Assembly: GCF_963662735.1 (NCBI RefSeq)
Contig: NZ_OY759744.1
Coordinates: 1,592,153 to 1,656,152, forward strand
From: an uncultured Methanoregula sp.
GTDB taxonomy: Archaea; Halobacteriota; Methanomicrobia; Methanomicrobiales; Methanospirillaceae
Direction: 5' to 3'
Length of the DNA: 64,000 bases
Shown here piece after piece: positions 8,736-16,690 of this stretch. The notes below the pieces were generated by a model, which was not told the DNA's origin, made no database searches, and saw only the letters and a program-made list of their open reading frames with translations. Both the position numbers and the translations under genes were made by a program. Position 1 is the first letter of the stretch. Every line of letters starts with the position of its first letter.

Positions 8736-9536
8736 ATGGATGTGGATCTCAAAAAGAAATACGGCATTATGTTCAAGGCAGTGATCATCATGCTGGTCCT
8801 CTTGGTGCCAAGGACAATCATCGATCTCTTTGGGTACGACATGGTGCCCATTAACCCGGTAGTCGGTGCATTCATCACCGGCGCCATCTTCACCATCGCG
8901 ATTATTTTCACCGGTACGTTCACCGACTTCAAGGAAAGCGAGAAGGTTGGAGGCGATCTTGCCGCTTCCTTAAAGGCACTTTACAATGATAGCCGCGTCC
9001 TCCCGCTTGCAGACGAAGCACCGGCACGAGTGCTGCGTTCGCATGTGCGGGACCTGCACCGTGCGATCAGGACCTGCTTTAATGAGAACAATTTCAATCT
9101 GCACGATATCAACCATGAGATGAACAAGATCAATAACGATATCCGGATCCTTTCCTACCTCAATGTCGCCCCGCCGCTGATTGCAAAACTCCGCAATGAA
9201 CTGGGTGCGATCGACAAAATGGCCAACCGTGTCGATGTCATCATCAGGACCGATTTTATCCCGGCGGCATATGCCCTTGCCGAGATCGCGACCGGCAGCG
9301 TGATCCTGATCCTGTTGTTCGTGAAAATGGATCCCCTTTTCGAAGGCACGATCATTTTTGCCGTAATCACGAGCATGCTGATCGGCCTGCTGCTCCTGAT
9401 CCGGGATATGGATAACCCGTTTGAGTTCGGGGCCCACACCTTTGCCGATGTCGACCTGGAGACCCTTACGTACCTTGAGACATACTTTGATGAACAGGAT
9501 GCCGATATGGAACGATTGCAGTCAGGAACTCACTGA
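8736..9536 (+). CDS. Four-helix membrane protein of unknown function
   Basis: 266 residues. Two helices near the N-terminus (about 9-28 and 37-58) are followed by a 100-residue cytoplasmic helical region rich in Asn, Asp and Arg (LHDINHEMNKINNDIRI), then two more helices (about 180-220) and an acidic tail ending in DEQDADMERL. This two-plus-two layout with a long helical middle recalls bestrophin-like or DUF4239-like proteins, but I see no diagnostic motif. The ATG at 8736 is used; an in-frame TTG lies 21 bases upstream. A T-run and hairpin at 9550-9573 probably end the transcript. Confidence 0.7.
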   Translation: MDVDLKKKYGIMFKAVIIMLVLLVPRTIIDLFGYDMVPINPVVGAFITGAIFTIAIIFTGTFTDFKESEKVGGDLAASLKALYNDSRVLPLADEAPARVLRSHVRDLHRAIRTCFNENNFNLHDINHEMNKINNDIRILSYLNVAPPLIAKLRNELGAIDKMANRVDVIIRTDFIPAAYALAEIATGSVILILLFVKMDPLFEGTIIFAVITSMLIGLLLLIRDMDNPFEFGAHTFADVDLETLTYLETYFDEQDADMERLQSGTH

Positions 9537-9549
9537 CCGGAAAAATCTC

Positions 9550-9573
9550 TTTTTTTCTCCCGGAAAAACCGGG
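9550..9573 (+). terminator. T-run plus small hairpin after the 8736 gene
   Basis: Seven T residues (9550-9556) are followed by the hairpin CCCGG-AAAAA-CCGGG (9559-9573), 14 bases after the stop. Archaeal RNA polymerase terminates at such T-runs. Confidence 0.5.
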
Positions 9574-9715
9574 GCACATATCCGGCCTGTTTTCCACGCC
9601 CTCACGGATGTAAGCATTTCATTGTCTGTTCCCGGCACGCTCTCCGTATACTCCCTGTTGTTACAAAACCTGATATCTCTCATCAGTTCACTATCAACGC
9701 TATATTTTTATGTTT

Positions 9716-9750
9716 AAACTATAGTTTTAAAAGAAAAAATATATAGTTAC
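9716..9750 (+). promoter_or_regulatory. Palindrome and TATA-like promoter for the 9941 gene
   Basis: AAACTATAGTTT (9716-9727) is a perfect 12-bp palindrome, followed by an A-run and TATATAGTTAC (9740-9750). The latter recurs at 11823-11833 before the receiver-kinase gene. The first downstream gene starts only at 9941, which leaves a leader of about 170 bases. Confidence 0.5.
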
Positions 9751-9940
9751 AAACGTTCCACTCATCTTTGGTAAACGGAAGTCCGGTTAATCATCGGATT
9801 ACCGGTGCTGCAAAACGGGATCTGCCCCCTCGGGCAGCACCCGGGAGAATCGGTATGTGCAGGATGTCGTATTTCTCACGAAATTCCCGGGGGCCGTCAG
9901 AAACGTCAAATGATCTTTGCGGGACTTGTCGAGGTATGCC
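9751..9940 (+). promoter_or_regulatory. Structured leader with two mutually exclusive hairpins
   Basis: No convincing gene lies in 9537-9940. The GC-rich leader can fold GGTGCTGC (9804-9811) with GCAGCACC (9834-9841), or CTGCCC (9822-9827) with GGGCAG (9832-9837) around a CCTC loop. The two stems share bases 9834-9837 and cannot coexist. The gene at 9941 follows a GAGGT site at 9931-9935. A riboswitch-like or protein-controlled leader is possible; no known riboswitch class is recognised. Confidence 0.35.
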
Positions 9941-10798
9941 ATGGCTGTGAATCAGAATCTGGTAAATGAGATAATTATTTCTGGATCAGCAAACGATCCG
10001 GTCGTCAGGCTCCAGAATCTTGAGAGGGAGATCGATCAGGTAAAAATTTCCATCAAACGCCTTCTCATGGATATCCGGGAACGGATGAATGAACTCGAGA
10101 ATCCTCTCATTATCGCCGGACCTGGATCTGTTAAAAAAAATATTAGTCAGGAGATAATGACCCGGCAGGCTGCATTGGAAGCGCGTGAATCGGCTCTTGA
10201 AGCACGCGAGTCGAATCTTGAAACAGCAAAAATTCTGCCTGATGTAAAACCCCCGGCAGAAAAGAAAACCGAAAATCCTGATCAGGTTTTCCCGGTGGTG
10301 GCAGAGAGGCATCCCCTCCCGGATGAAAAATGTCCTGTACTCGGAAACAACCAATCGGATCTGTCGGCCCGCGCTGTTATTCCTCTCCAACCTGCTCAGG
10401 AAACCCTTCCTCTCCCGGATGCTTTCCATCTCTTTTCCTGGACGCAGACAGGCGTAAAAAAATTCGGGTACAACCGTCTCGAAATCCTTGTGGAATCGTA
10501 TCGTATTATGGGATATATCCGAAAAAAGACCGCAGATGAAATCCGCCAGATTTCGCGTCTTATGCCGGAAAATCTCGGGGACGAGTACGAGGTCGGTCCT
10601 GACGATTTTGTCTTTGAACTCTATTCATTAAAACGGATTTTATCCCCCGGTGATACTTCGCTCGATCGGGATATGATCGAAGTGATTATGGAACAACGTC
10701 TGCAGGACCCATGTTCCGTGAATGCCTCCACACTTTTCCGCGTTCCGGAAACGAACCGGGGCCGCTCAGTTTTTGAAAAACGGATCGCGAACGAGTGA
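9941..10798 (+). CDS. Coiled-coil protein with archaellum FlaD/E-like C-terminal domain
   Basis: 285 residues. The N-terminus is helical with heptad-like repeats, including the near-duplicate ALEARESALEARESNLE at about residues 75-90. A Pro/Glu-rich linker follows. The C-terminal half, from LFSWTQTGVKKFGYNRLE through YRIMGYIRKKTADEI, matches in pattern the Arch_fla_DE domain (Trp...Leu...Gly...Tyr-x-x-x-Gly-Trp/Tyr-Ile). FlaD/E are cytoplasmic archaellum accessory proteins. Here no other archaellum gene is nearby; the neighbours are zinc-ribbon and sensor-kinase genes, so a signalling-adaptor role is also possible. Start ATG at 9941 has GAGGT 5 bases upstream. Confidence 0.6.
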   Translation: MAVNQNLVNEIIISGSANDPVVRLQNLEREIDQVKISIKRLLMDIRERMNELENPLIIAGPGSVKKNISQEIMTRQAALEARESALEARESNLETAKILPDVKPPAEKKTENPDQVFPVVAERHPLPDEKCPVLGNNQSDLSARAVIPLQPAQETLPLPDAFHLFSWTQTGVKKFGYNRLEILVESYRIMGYIRKKTADEIRQISRLMPENLGDEYEVGPDDFVFELYSLKRILSPGDTSLDRDMIEVIMEQRLQDPCSVNASTLFRVPETNRGRSVFEKRIANE

Positions 10799-10922
10799 GC
10801 CTTCGAATGAATGTGTATGAAAAAATAGTACGGCGGAGCGGGATGATCCGGGTCATGATTCTTACTATCTCCGTGGACAGGACAATCGGATATCCCGGAG
10901 AACAAGAAACGGAGCGACACAG

Positions 10923-11354
10923 ATGATACGTACCCTTCATGCAGTCTGCGCGAAATGCAACACCCCTTTTGACATTCACGAAGAAACCAGCGGGAGAGCC
11001 CACCTTCTCCATTGTGTCAGGTGCGGCAGGCACAAACGGATCACGCCGGCGGACCTCAAAGAGTATTGCCGCAGCAATATCAATCTCCTTCTTGCACCTC
11101 CATCAGTAACGAGAAGGAACCTGCCGGAACCCGTGAGGCCGATTTTATCCGGTAACCAGCTCGATATCCGGAAATATGCCTACGTGGTGGAACATCTTGC
11201 CGGTTTCTGTGTCTGTGGATCTGTTTTCCGGTTTTCGGGAAAGCCCCGCTGTCCGCGTTGCCGGTCAGCAGTAATCCGGACCAATCCCGCAGAAAAATCA
11301 TCCGGCGTTGTCCAAAGGGTACCTGAGAAAAATAACCCGGGGCTGGTCCAATGA
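10923..11354 (+). CDS. Double zinc-ribbon protein
   Basis: 143 residues with two treble-clef or ribbon-type Cys clusters: CAKC with CVRC (about residues 9-35) and C-x-C with CPRC (about 96-118). The spacing suggests two structural zinc sites. Short, basic, with no enzyme motif, it is likely a nucleic-acid- or protein-binding adaptor. Its stop overlaps the next ATG as ATGA, tying it to the small membrane protein. It follows the coiled-coil gene by 124 bases on the same strand. Confidence 0.65.
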   Translation: MIRTLHAVCAKCNTPFDIHEETSGRAHLLHCVRCGRHKRITPADLKEYCRSNINLLLAPPSVTRRNLPEPVRPILSGNQLDIRKYAYVVEHLAGFCVCGSVFRFSGKPRCPRCRSAVIRTNPAEKSSGVVQRVPEKNNPGLVQ

Positions 11355-11755
11355 ACTGCCAGCAATACCGGGAGTCGGTTGTGGATGCGGGATGCGGAGG
11401 TCCCCGGAATCCTCCGAGTCCCGTCCTTGCCGGCATTTTTGCTCTTGTGGGCATTTCCCTCGGGCAGTTCTACAACGGTCGTCCGCTTCGGGGGCTCTGC
11501 TGGGGAGCTGTGGGGATTGCCCTATTCATTCTGATCCGGGAAAATGTCCTTATTGCCCCGGCAGGAATATTTTTCCTTGCCGCGTGCGTGATCGATGCAT
11601 ATTCGACGGCGGAAGAGATCAGGAACCACAAGATTCCCTTTGCTAAAATCAGTTTCCTTTTCTGGCTTGAACTGATGCTGGCCATCTCGCTGGGTACGGC
11701 ACTCGGTATCACGACACTGGTGGAGCTCCTGCCGGCTGTGAAAACAATCCTCTGA
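11351..11755 (+). CDS. Small membrane protein, TM2-like
   Basis: 134 residues with four hydrophobic segments. The first (about 25-45) contains LGQFYNGRPLRGL, which resembles the GxGxFYxG turn of TM2-domain and related small membrane proteins. A soluble Cys-containing N-terminus of about 20 residues precedes it. Translation is coupled to the zinc-ribbon gene by an ATGA overlap, so the pair probably acts together at the membrane. Function is unknown. Confidence 0.65.
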   Translation: MNCQQYRESVVDAGCGGPRNPPSPVLAGIFALVGISLGQFYNGRPLRGLCWGAVGIALFILIRENVLIAPAGIFFLAACVIDAYSTAEEIRNHKIPFAKISFLFWLELMLAISLGTALGITTLVELLPAVKTIL

Positions 11756-11819
11756 TAAAAAGTACCGGAACTCCCAATTTCTATATATTTAGTGAATATA
11801 AATATATACTTTGATAAAA

Positions 11820-11831
11820 AACTATATAGTT
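11820..11831. promoter_or_regulatory. 12-bp palindrome AACTATATAGTT before the receiver-kinase gene
   Basis: Perfect palindrome 45 bases upstream of the ATG at 11876, embedded in an AT-rich promoter (11780-11830). It continues into TAC as at 9740-9750. It resembles the palindromes at 9716 and 19027. Confidence 0.45.
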
Positions 11832-11875
11832 ACCCCCGCCAAGATCTGATCAGATACGAGTTTGCGGGGTTATCC

Positions 11876-13786
11876 ATGGTTCACGTTCTTTACGTTGATG
11901 ATGAGGAGTGCCTGCTTGATATCTGCCAGATGTTTCTTGCCCAGATGGGAAATATTTCGGTGGATACGGCACAGTCCGTTGATGCGGGGCTGAAACTCAT
12001 TGCACAGAATGATTATGATGCGGTCATATCGGATTACGAGATGCCGGTCAAGAACGGTATCGATTTTTTGAAGACTCTTCGCTCTCTGGGAAACCGTACG
12101 CCCTTCATCATCTTTACCGGTCGCGGCCGCGAGGAAATCGTCATCGAGGCGTTCAACTCCGGTGCGGATTTCTATCTCCAGAAAGGCGGGGAGATCAAAA
12201 GCCAGTTTGCCGAATTGATCCAGAAAGTTACCATTGCCGTTGAACGAAAACGGGGAGAACGGGCACTGGAAAATTCCAATTCGCTCATCAGGGCCACCCT
12301 TGAATCCACGGCCGATGGCATCATAGTTGTGGATTCAAAGGGGTCCATCTCCGTATTCAACCAGAAATTCCTGCAGATGTGGAACCTTAAAGAGGGGTCT
12401 GACGGCACAAAAACAGAGCCGGCTTTTATCGAGCATATCCGCGATCAGGTCTCCGATTTTGCAGCATTTGAAAAGCCATTTGCAGAAATCCGTAACAACC
12501 CCGATTCCGGCAGTTACGATATTATCCAGTGCCGGGACGGGCGGATCTTCCGCAGGTTCTCGCAGGCTCAGAAGATCGGAAACCGGATTGTCGGAAGGGT
12601 CTGGAGTTTCCGGGACGTCACTGTACAGAACAGGGCCGAACAGGAATTGCGTGCAGCATATCAACAGATTTCGGCTGCTGAAGATGAACTGAAGGGGAAA
12701 TATTCTGAAATTGTGGAAAATACCGGTCTTATCTGCGAGAGCGAGGAAAAGTACCGTGGGATTTTTCATGCTGCGAGCTTCCCGCTCCTGCTGGTTGACC
12801 GGCAATCGCTTGAAATTCTTGATCTGAATGCAGCAGCTGCCGGATTATTCGGGTACGGGAGAGACGAGATGCTTGTCCTGACCCTGGACCACCTGTGGCC
12901 GGAGGCCTGGCGGGTGACCCATGAAATCCGCGGACAGTCCCTCGATCTTCAGGTACATTTCCACCGGAAAATGAAAACGGATCCATCCCCCGCAGAAATT
13001 TTTGTATCTCCCATAAGCGTCGGCAGTCGCCAGTTTCTTGTCATTGCAGTCCGGGATCTTTCCCGGACAAACCAGAAAGAGGATGCCCTCAGGCTCGCGA
13101 ACATAAAACTGAACCTCCTGTTCAGCATTACCCGCCACGACATCCTGAACAAGCTCTCCGCCCTGTCAGGCTATAACGAGATCCTCCAGACACGTAGTGT
13201 GGATACTCCTGTCCGCGAGATGCTTGAAAAACAGCAGAAAATCATTGACGTCATTTGGAAACAGATCGATTTTACCAAGGAATACGATCAGCTTGGCGTA
13301 AAATCCCCTCAATGGTACCGTGTCGATGAGATTGCAGGCCGGGCATATTCGCAGATCCTGAAGACGATACTGTTCGAGTGCGATACCGGCAATCTCGAAA
13401 TCTACGCCGATCCCATGATGGAGAAGGTCTTCTACAACCTTTTCGACAACGCACTCCGCTATGGAGAAGGAATTTCCCGGATTCGTGCTGCGTGGACCTG
13501 GGCCGGAGATGATGTACGGATCGTCTTCGAAGACGACGGGATCGGTATTGCCAGCGAAGAGAAGGAACGTATCTTTGAGCGCGGGTACGGGAAAAATACC
13601 GGCCTTGGTCTGTTCCTGACCCGGGAGATTCTCTCGATAACGGGTATGACAATCCGGGAGACCGGTGAATACCGGAAAGGTGCACGGTTCGAGATCCTGG
13701 TTCCCGCCGGGAATTTCCGCCTGCCAAATCCCATAGCAGAATCGCAGGATTACGGGAACCGGTTGCCGATTTTCGCTGATGAATGA
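11876..13786 (+). CDS. Receiver-PAS-PAS hybrid histidine kinase
   Basis: Cytoplasmic signalling protein of 636 residues. The receiver domain (1-125) has acidic pocket D8/D9, phospho-acceptor D53 and the conserved Lys in YLQKGGE. PAS 1 (about 145-260) is followed by a coiled coil, PAS 2 (about 295-400), then a methanogen-type H-box SITRHDILNKL near residue 420 and an ATPase domain with N-box NLFDNALRYG and DDGIGIA. No membrane segment. The ATG at 11876 begins the receiver; an earlier in-frame start would add 28 atypical residues. Such receiver-first kinases are typical of Methanomicrobiales. Stimulus unknown. Confidence 0.88.
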   Translation: MVHVLYVDDEECLLDICQMFLAQMGNISVDTAQSVDAGLKLIAQNDYDAVISDYEMPVKNGIDFLKTLRSLGNRTPFIIFTGRGREEIVIEAFNSGADFYLQKGGEIKSQFAELIQKVTIAVERKRGERALENSNSLIRATLESTADGIIVVDSKGSISVFNQKFLQMWNLKEGSDGTKTEPAFIEHIRDQVSDFAAFEKPFAEIRNNPDSGSYDIIQCRDGRIFRRFSQAQKIGNRIVGRVWSFRDVTVQNRAEQELRAAYQQISAAEDELKGKYSEIVENTGLICESEEKYRGIFHAASFPLLLVDRQSLEILDLNAAAAGLFGYGRDEMLVLTLDHLWPEAWRVTHEIRGQSLDLQVHFHRKMKTDPSPAEIFVSPISVGSRQFLVIAVRDLSRTNQKEDALRLANIKLNLLFSITRHDILNKLSALSGYNEILQTRSVDTPVREMLEKQQKIIDVIWKQIDFTKEYDQLGVKSPQWYRVDEIAGRAYSQILKTILFECDTGNLEIYADPMMEKVFYNLFDNALRYGEGISRIRAAWTWAGDDVRIVFEDDGIGIASEEKERIFERGYGKNTGLGLFLTREILSITGMTIRETGEYRKGARFEILVPAGNFRLPNPIAESQDYGNRLPIFADE

Positions 13787-13973
13787 GCGGGCATTCATTC
13801 ATCCTCTGTTTTACAATAGTGCCTTTCAGGAACACTCCTGCAAAAAAAATGTACCTGGTGTTTATTTTAAACTCTCATTTTTTCATGAATTGCCGGAACC
13901 GATCCTGTCACAAATTCGTTGATAATGGCGGAGGTATGGAACTCATACTGGTTCCGTGAGAAAAGCCGGGATG

Positions 13974-15140
13974 TTATGCAACCGGGATTGTCTTGGACAA
14001 CAGCGTGTCCCGTTTCATGGCCAGGATTTTATTCTCCGGATTTTTCTCGAGTGCCATCTGGATGACATTCAGGGCCGTGTGGTAATTCCGTTTCTGCTCG
14101 AAAAGGCGGATGAGATCCATCCAGAGCGAGATATTCTTTGGTTCAATGTTCAGCGCTTTTCCGAATGCGGCTATTGCCTCCCTGTTCATATCGAGTTTTC
14201 CCATGATCCGGCCCTTGGCCCCGAGAGCATAACCGCATTTCTTGTTCATTTCAATCGCTTGGTCGAGGATCCTGATCGCCTCCTCATTTCTTCCCAGTTC
14301 ATGCAGAATTGTACCCTTTTCAACGAGAAGTGCACGGTTATCCCGGGTTATTCCGAGCGCGACTTCGATAGTGGCAAGGGCATCCGTATGCCTGCCAACG
14401 CTGCAGAGAACCCGGCTTTTTTTGCACAGGCCATACTCGTTTGCCGGATCAAGGCTGAGTGCCGTATCGATTGCTGTGAGCGCCTCGCTCGTCCTTCCCA
14501 TGTTCTGGAGGACATCCCCTTTTTCCACCCAGATGGAAACATCATCCGGATCGAGTTCCAGGATCTCGATGAAATATTGCAGGGCTCGCTGGTAATTACC
14601 CTTCGACTGGTAATGCAGCCCGTGATCATAGAGATGTTTCAGCCCTTCCTGCCGTATATGGGAACGGACCTGTACTGCGGCTTTGGGTGGAATGGCAGGT
14701 TTTGCTGCAGCATCCGGTATTATCTCCCCCGCCGTTGCCGGTTCCGGTTCCCGCATGGGTTCTGCACGGAGCCGGTGGTTGAAGAGAGCAATCTCAATAT
14801 TCGAGCAGAGGTCGTTTGCAGTAAATGGCTTGATGATATAACCGTACGTGTTCGGGGTCTTTGCACGTTCCAGGATCTGATCGTCGAATTGGCCGGTCAC
14901 GAAGATGATCGGGGTCCGGACCCGTGTGCTGAGGATGCGGGCAACGGTTATGCCATCGGCGTCTCCCTTAAGGCCGATATCCATCAGGATCACATCGCAT
15001 GCCGTCCCGGGTATTTTTGAAAACACTTCATCCCCGGATGCTGCAGAGCCGGCTATGGCGTAGCCTTTCATGGTGAGGATCTCCGAAATCAGGTGGGTTA
15101 TGATCTCATCATCCTCTACAATGAAGACACGGGTTGGCAT
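13974..15140 (-). CDS. Response regulator with TPR output domain
   Basis: 388 residues. The N-terminal receiver has acidic pocket E9-D11, phospho-acceptor D54 in ILMDIGL and the Lys of IIKPF. A Pro/Ala-rich linker (about 128-160) leads to some six TPR units (about 165-380), recognisable from repeats such as ALQYFIEILELDPDDVSIW and ALTAIDTALSLDPANEY. It lacks a DNA-binding domain, so output is by protein-protein contact. It is convergent with the receiver-kinase at 11876-13786, and a 187-base spacer separates their stops. The two may be a cognate pair, but this is inference. Confidence 0.88.
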   Translation of the reverse strand: MPTRVFIVEDDEIITHLISEILTMKGYAIAGSAASGDEVFSKIPGTACDVILMDIGLKGDADGITVARILSTRVRTPIIFVTGQFDDQILERAKTPNTYGYIIKPFTANDLCSNIEIALFNHRLRAEPMREPEPATAGEIIPDAAAKPAIPPKAAVQVRSHIRQEGLKHLYDHGLHYQSKGNYQRALQYFIEILELDPDDVSIWVEKGDVLQNMGRTSEALTAIDTALSLDPANEYGLCKKSRVLCSVGRHTDALATIEVALGITRDNRALLVEKGTILHELGRNEEAIRILDQAIEMNKKCGYALGAKGRIMGKLDMNREAIAAFGKALNIEPKNISLWMDLIRLFEQKRNYHTALNVIQMALEKNPENKILAMKRDTLLSKTIPVA

Positions 15141-15169
15141 TTCATATCTCCCGGACGCCCGGTCTGGAA

Positions 15170-15382
15170 TTATCCGAGTATCCGGAAATATACCGGTTTT
15201 TCTGAGAATGTTTTTCCCATTATCTGCTCATGGAATCGCTTTGCCGTCACCCATGCAAGGTGAGCTTCAAAATCATCCGGGTGCATAGGCACCGGTTCGG
15301 ATTGTTCCCCGGCATATCTCATGCCAAAGCATGGATCGGTGATTTTTCGGTCCTGGATAACTTCCATGGTGTGGCACCTCAT
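15170..15382 (-). CDS. Small conserved protein, 70 aa
   Basis: Short acidic/aromatic protein of unknown function (MHPDDFEAHLAWVTAKRF in its middle). The start at 15382 is supported by an ATGA overlap with the stop of the gene at 15379-15717; an internal ATG at 15367 is the alternative. It lies 29 bases before the response-regulator gene and is probably co-transcribed, making a three-gene leftward signalling operon. Confidence 0.6.
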   Translation of the reverse strand: MRCHTMEVIQDRKITDPCFGMRYAGEQSEPVPMHPDDFEAHLAWVTAKRFHEQIMGKTFSEKPVYFRILG

Positions 15383-15717
15383 TTATCGCTGATCCGGTCG
15401 AGATCGCAGGACCGTACTGAATGATACGTGAATCCCCGGGCATCTTCGAGAATTTCCGGTGAGTTCGAAGGCCGGGACTGGTGATCGAGTCTGTTGATAA
15501 GATCGGTCAATGCTGCAAGCGTCGATCCCATGGTCTGAATATGTACAGCGGTTTCCGGGTCAACCCGGCACTCCCGGTCCAGGGTCTCGGCCTTTTGCGT
15601 TAACACGCGGACAAGGTTTCTGCATTCATCAAAAATATTCTCGTCAGGTACCCATTGTTTTACGGGTGTCCCATGCAACATCAGTGACATTCTGCCTCTC
15701 TGTTGTTGGTATTCCAT
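15379..15717 (-). CDS. Conserved hypothetical protein, 112 aa
   Basis: Soluble protein with helices rich in Asp, Glu, Arg and Leu (NLVRVLTQKAETLDRE, LAALTDLINRLDHQ). No recognised domain; the helical layout would suit a histidine-phosphotransfer or adaptor role, but I see no diagnostic H-box. It is first in the operon with the 70-residue protein and the receiver-TPR regulator, and is preceded by the twin palindromes at 15794-15827. Confidence 0.6.
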   Translation of the reverse strand: MEYQQQRGRMSLMLHGTPVKQWVPDENIFDECRNLVRVLTQKAETLDRECRVDPETAVHIQTMGSTLAALTDLINRLDHQSRPSNSPEILEDARGFTYHSVRSCDLDRISDK

Positions 15718-15793
15718 TTTCCTGCTCCGTGAGCCGGGCAGCTTTCCGGGCCCTCGGCCCGGATTTGACCCAACTCTTACATACTCTATTCTG

Positions 15794-15827
15794 TAAGTAT
15801 ATACTTAAATTCATTTCTATATAGAAA
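15794..15827. promoter_or_regulatory. Twin 14-bp perfect palindromes, centres 20 bp apart
   Basis: TAAGTATATACTTA (15794-15807) and TTTCTATATAGAAA (15814-15827) are both perfect palindromes, and their centres lie exactly 20 bases apart, about two helical turns. They are 77-110 bases upstream of the start at 15717 and overlap TATA-like sequence. This looks like a tandem operator for a dimeric regulator controlling the leftward operon. Confidence 0.5.
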
Positions 15828-15838
15828 ACATTCAATTG

Positions 15839-15898
15839 CTATAGTCGTAGGTAATAATTCTCGCTCATGTCATCATCTTCAACAATCAGAAGTTTCAC
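15839..15898 (-). pseudogene. Remnant of a response-regulator N-terminus
   Basis: From a GTG at 15898, 19 codons read VKLLIVEDDDMSENYYLRL before a TAG. This is the signature first strand and acidic pocket of a CheY-like receiver (K-x-L-I-V-E-D-D). Nothing of the receiver follows, and nothing precedes it. I read it as a decayed or truncated regulator gene; the promoter palindromes lie directly beside it. The rest of the 300-base spacer 15718-16017 shows no gene. Confidence 0.55.
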
Positions 15899-16017
15899 GT
15901 CGGATGCGGAATTTCCTCTTTTGTTCGATATCTGCAAATGTACTGAAAAACAGAAAATGAGAAACCGGTAAATTACCATAATGCAATTGTTGATTTTTGT
16001 GAGCAGAGGGATCGGAC

Positions 16018-16455
16018 TTATTCATGCCCAGGGTCCGGACAATCCGGAAAGATTTCGATAATCCATTCATTGATGTTATTCCGGAGTACGCGGAATTCTG
16101 CGAGGATTTCGGCCTTGTCATTCCTGATTTCAGAAGGGCTGACAAAACCCCGGTGGATCATGGTCACTCCTTCCGGAATTGATCCGGCAACCGCCTGTTT
16201 CACCCAGTCGCACAGCGTGATGACATAATCAAATCGCGTTCCATTAAAAGATTCCAGTTTCTTGGACTTCTGGGAGGAGATATCAATTCCTATCTCTTTC
16301 ATAACAGAAACGGCATACGGGTTCAGTCCCGCCGGGGCGATACCGGCAGAATATGCACGGTAACGGGCCCCGCAGCGGGCATTGAGAAGACCTTCGGCTA
16401 TCTGTGACCTGACCGAGTTGAACGAACAGACAAAGAGCACGGTCTTTTTTTCCAT
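16018..16455 (-). CDS. ArsC/low-molecular-weight protein tyrosine phosphatase family protein
   Basis: 145-residue member of the LMW-PTP/thioredoxin-type arsenate reductase fold. The P-loop CSFNSVR at residues 10-16 supplies the catalytic Cys10 and Arg16, followed by SQIAEGL. Downstream family landmarks are YSAGIAPAGLNPYAV, IDISSQKSKKL and VITLCDW. The ATG at 16455 is used because the frame upstream lacks family resemblance. It lies downstream of pstS on the same strand across a 225-base gap, so arsenate or phosphate-related chemistry is plausible; a tyrosine-phosphatase role cannot be excluded. Confidence 0.85.
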   Translation of the reverse strand: MEKKTVLFVCSFNSVRSQIAEGLLNARCGARYRAYSAGIAPAGLNPYAVSVMKEIGIDISSQKSKKLESFNGTRFDYVITLCDWVKQAVAGSIPEGVTMIHRGFVSPSEIRNDKAEILAEFRVLRNNINEWIIEIFPDCPDPGHE

Positions 16456-16690
16456 ATCCTCTCCGTTAATCCAGCGATTCAGTGGATCCTGGTTTGCTCC
16501 TCCATGTGCGTGGAGTGAATGTTTACGAAAATCCTGCAGTTCTGTCCGGCACTGCGCTCGGGATACCGGGCAACTCTGTGATGAGTGCAACGGGAGGCAA
16601 CACGAGCCGGTTCTTTGTTTTTGCCGGATATCATGATGGTTCGCCTCCTTCTCACACAAAAAAATAGTTTTTTAATCTGTTCTTTTTCGT

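Noticed and set aside
9768..9950. 60-codon frame in the leader of the 9941 gene
   Set aside because: No ribosome site; it runs through the hairpins and overlaps the next start. Better explained as untranslated leader.
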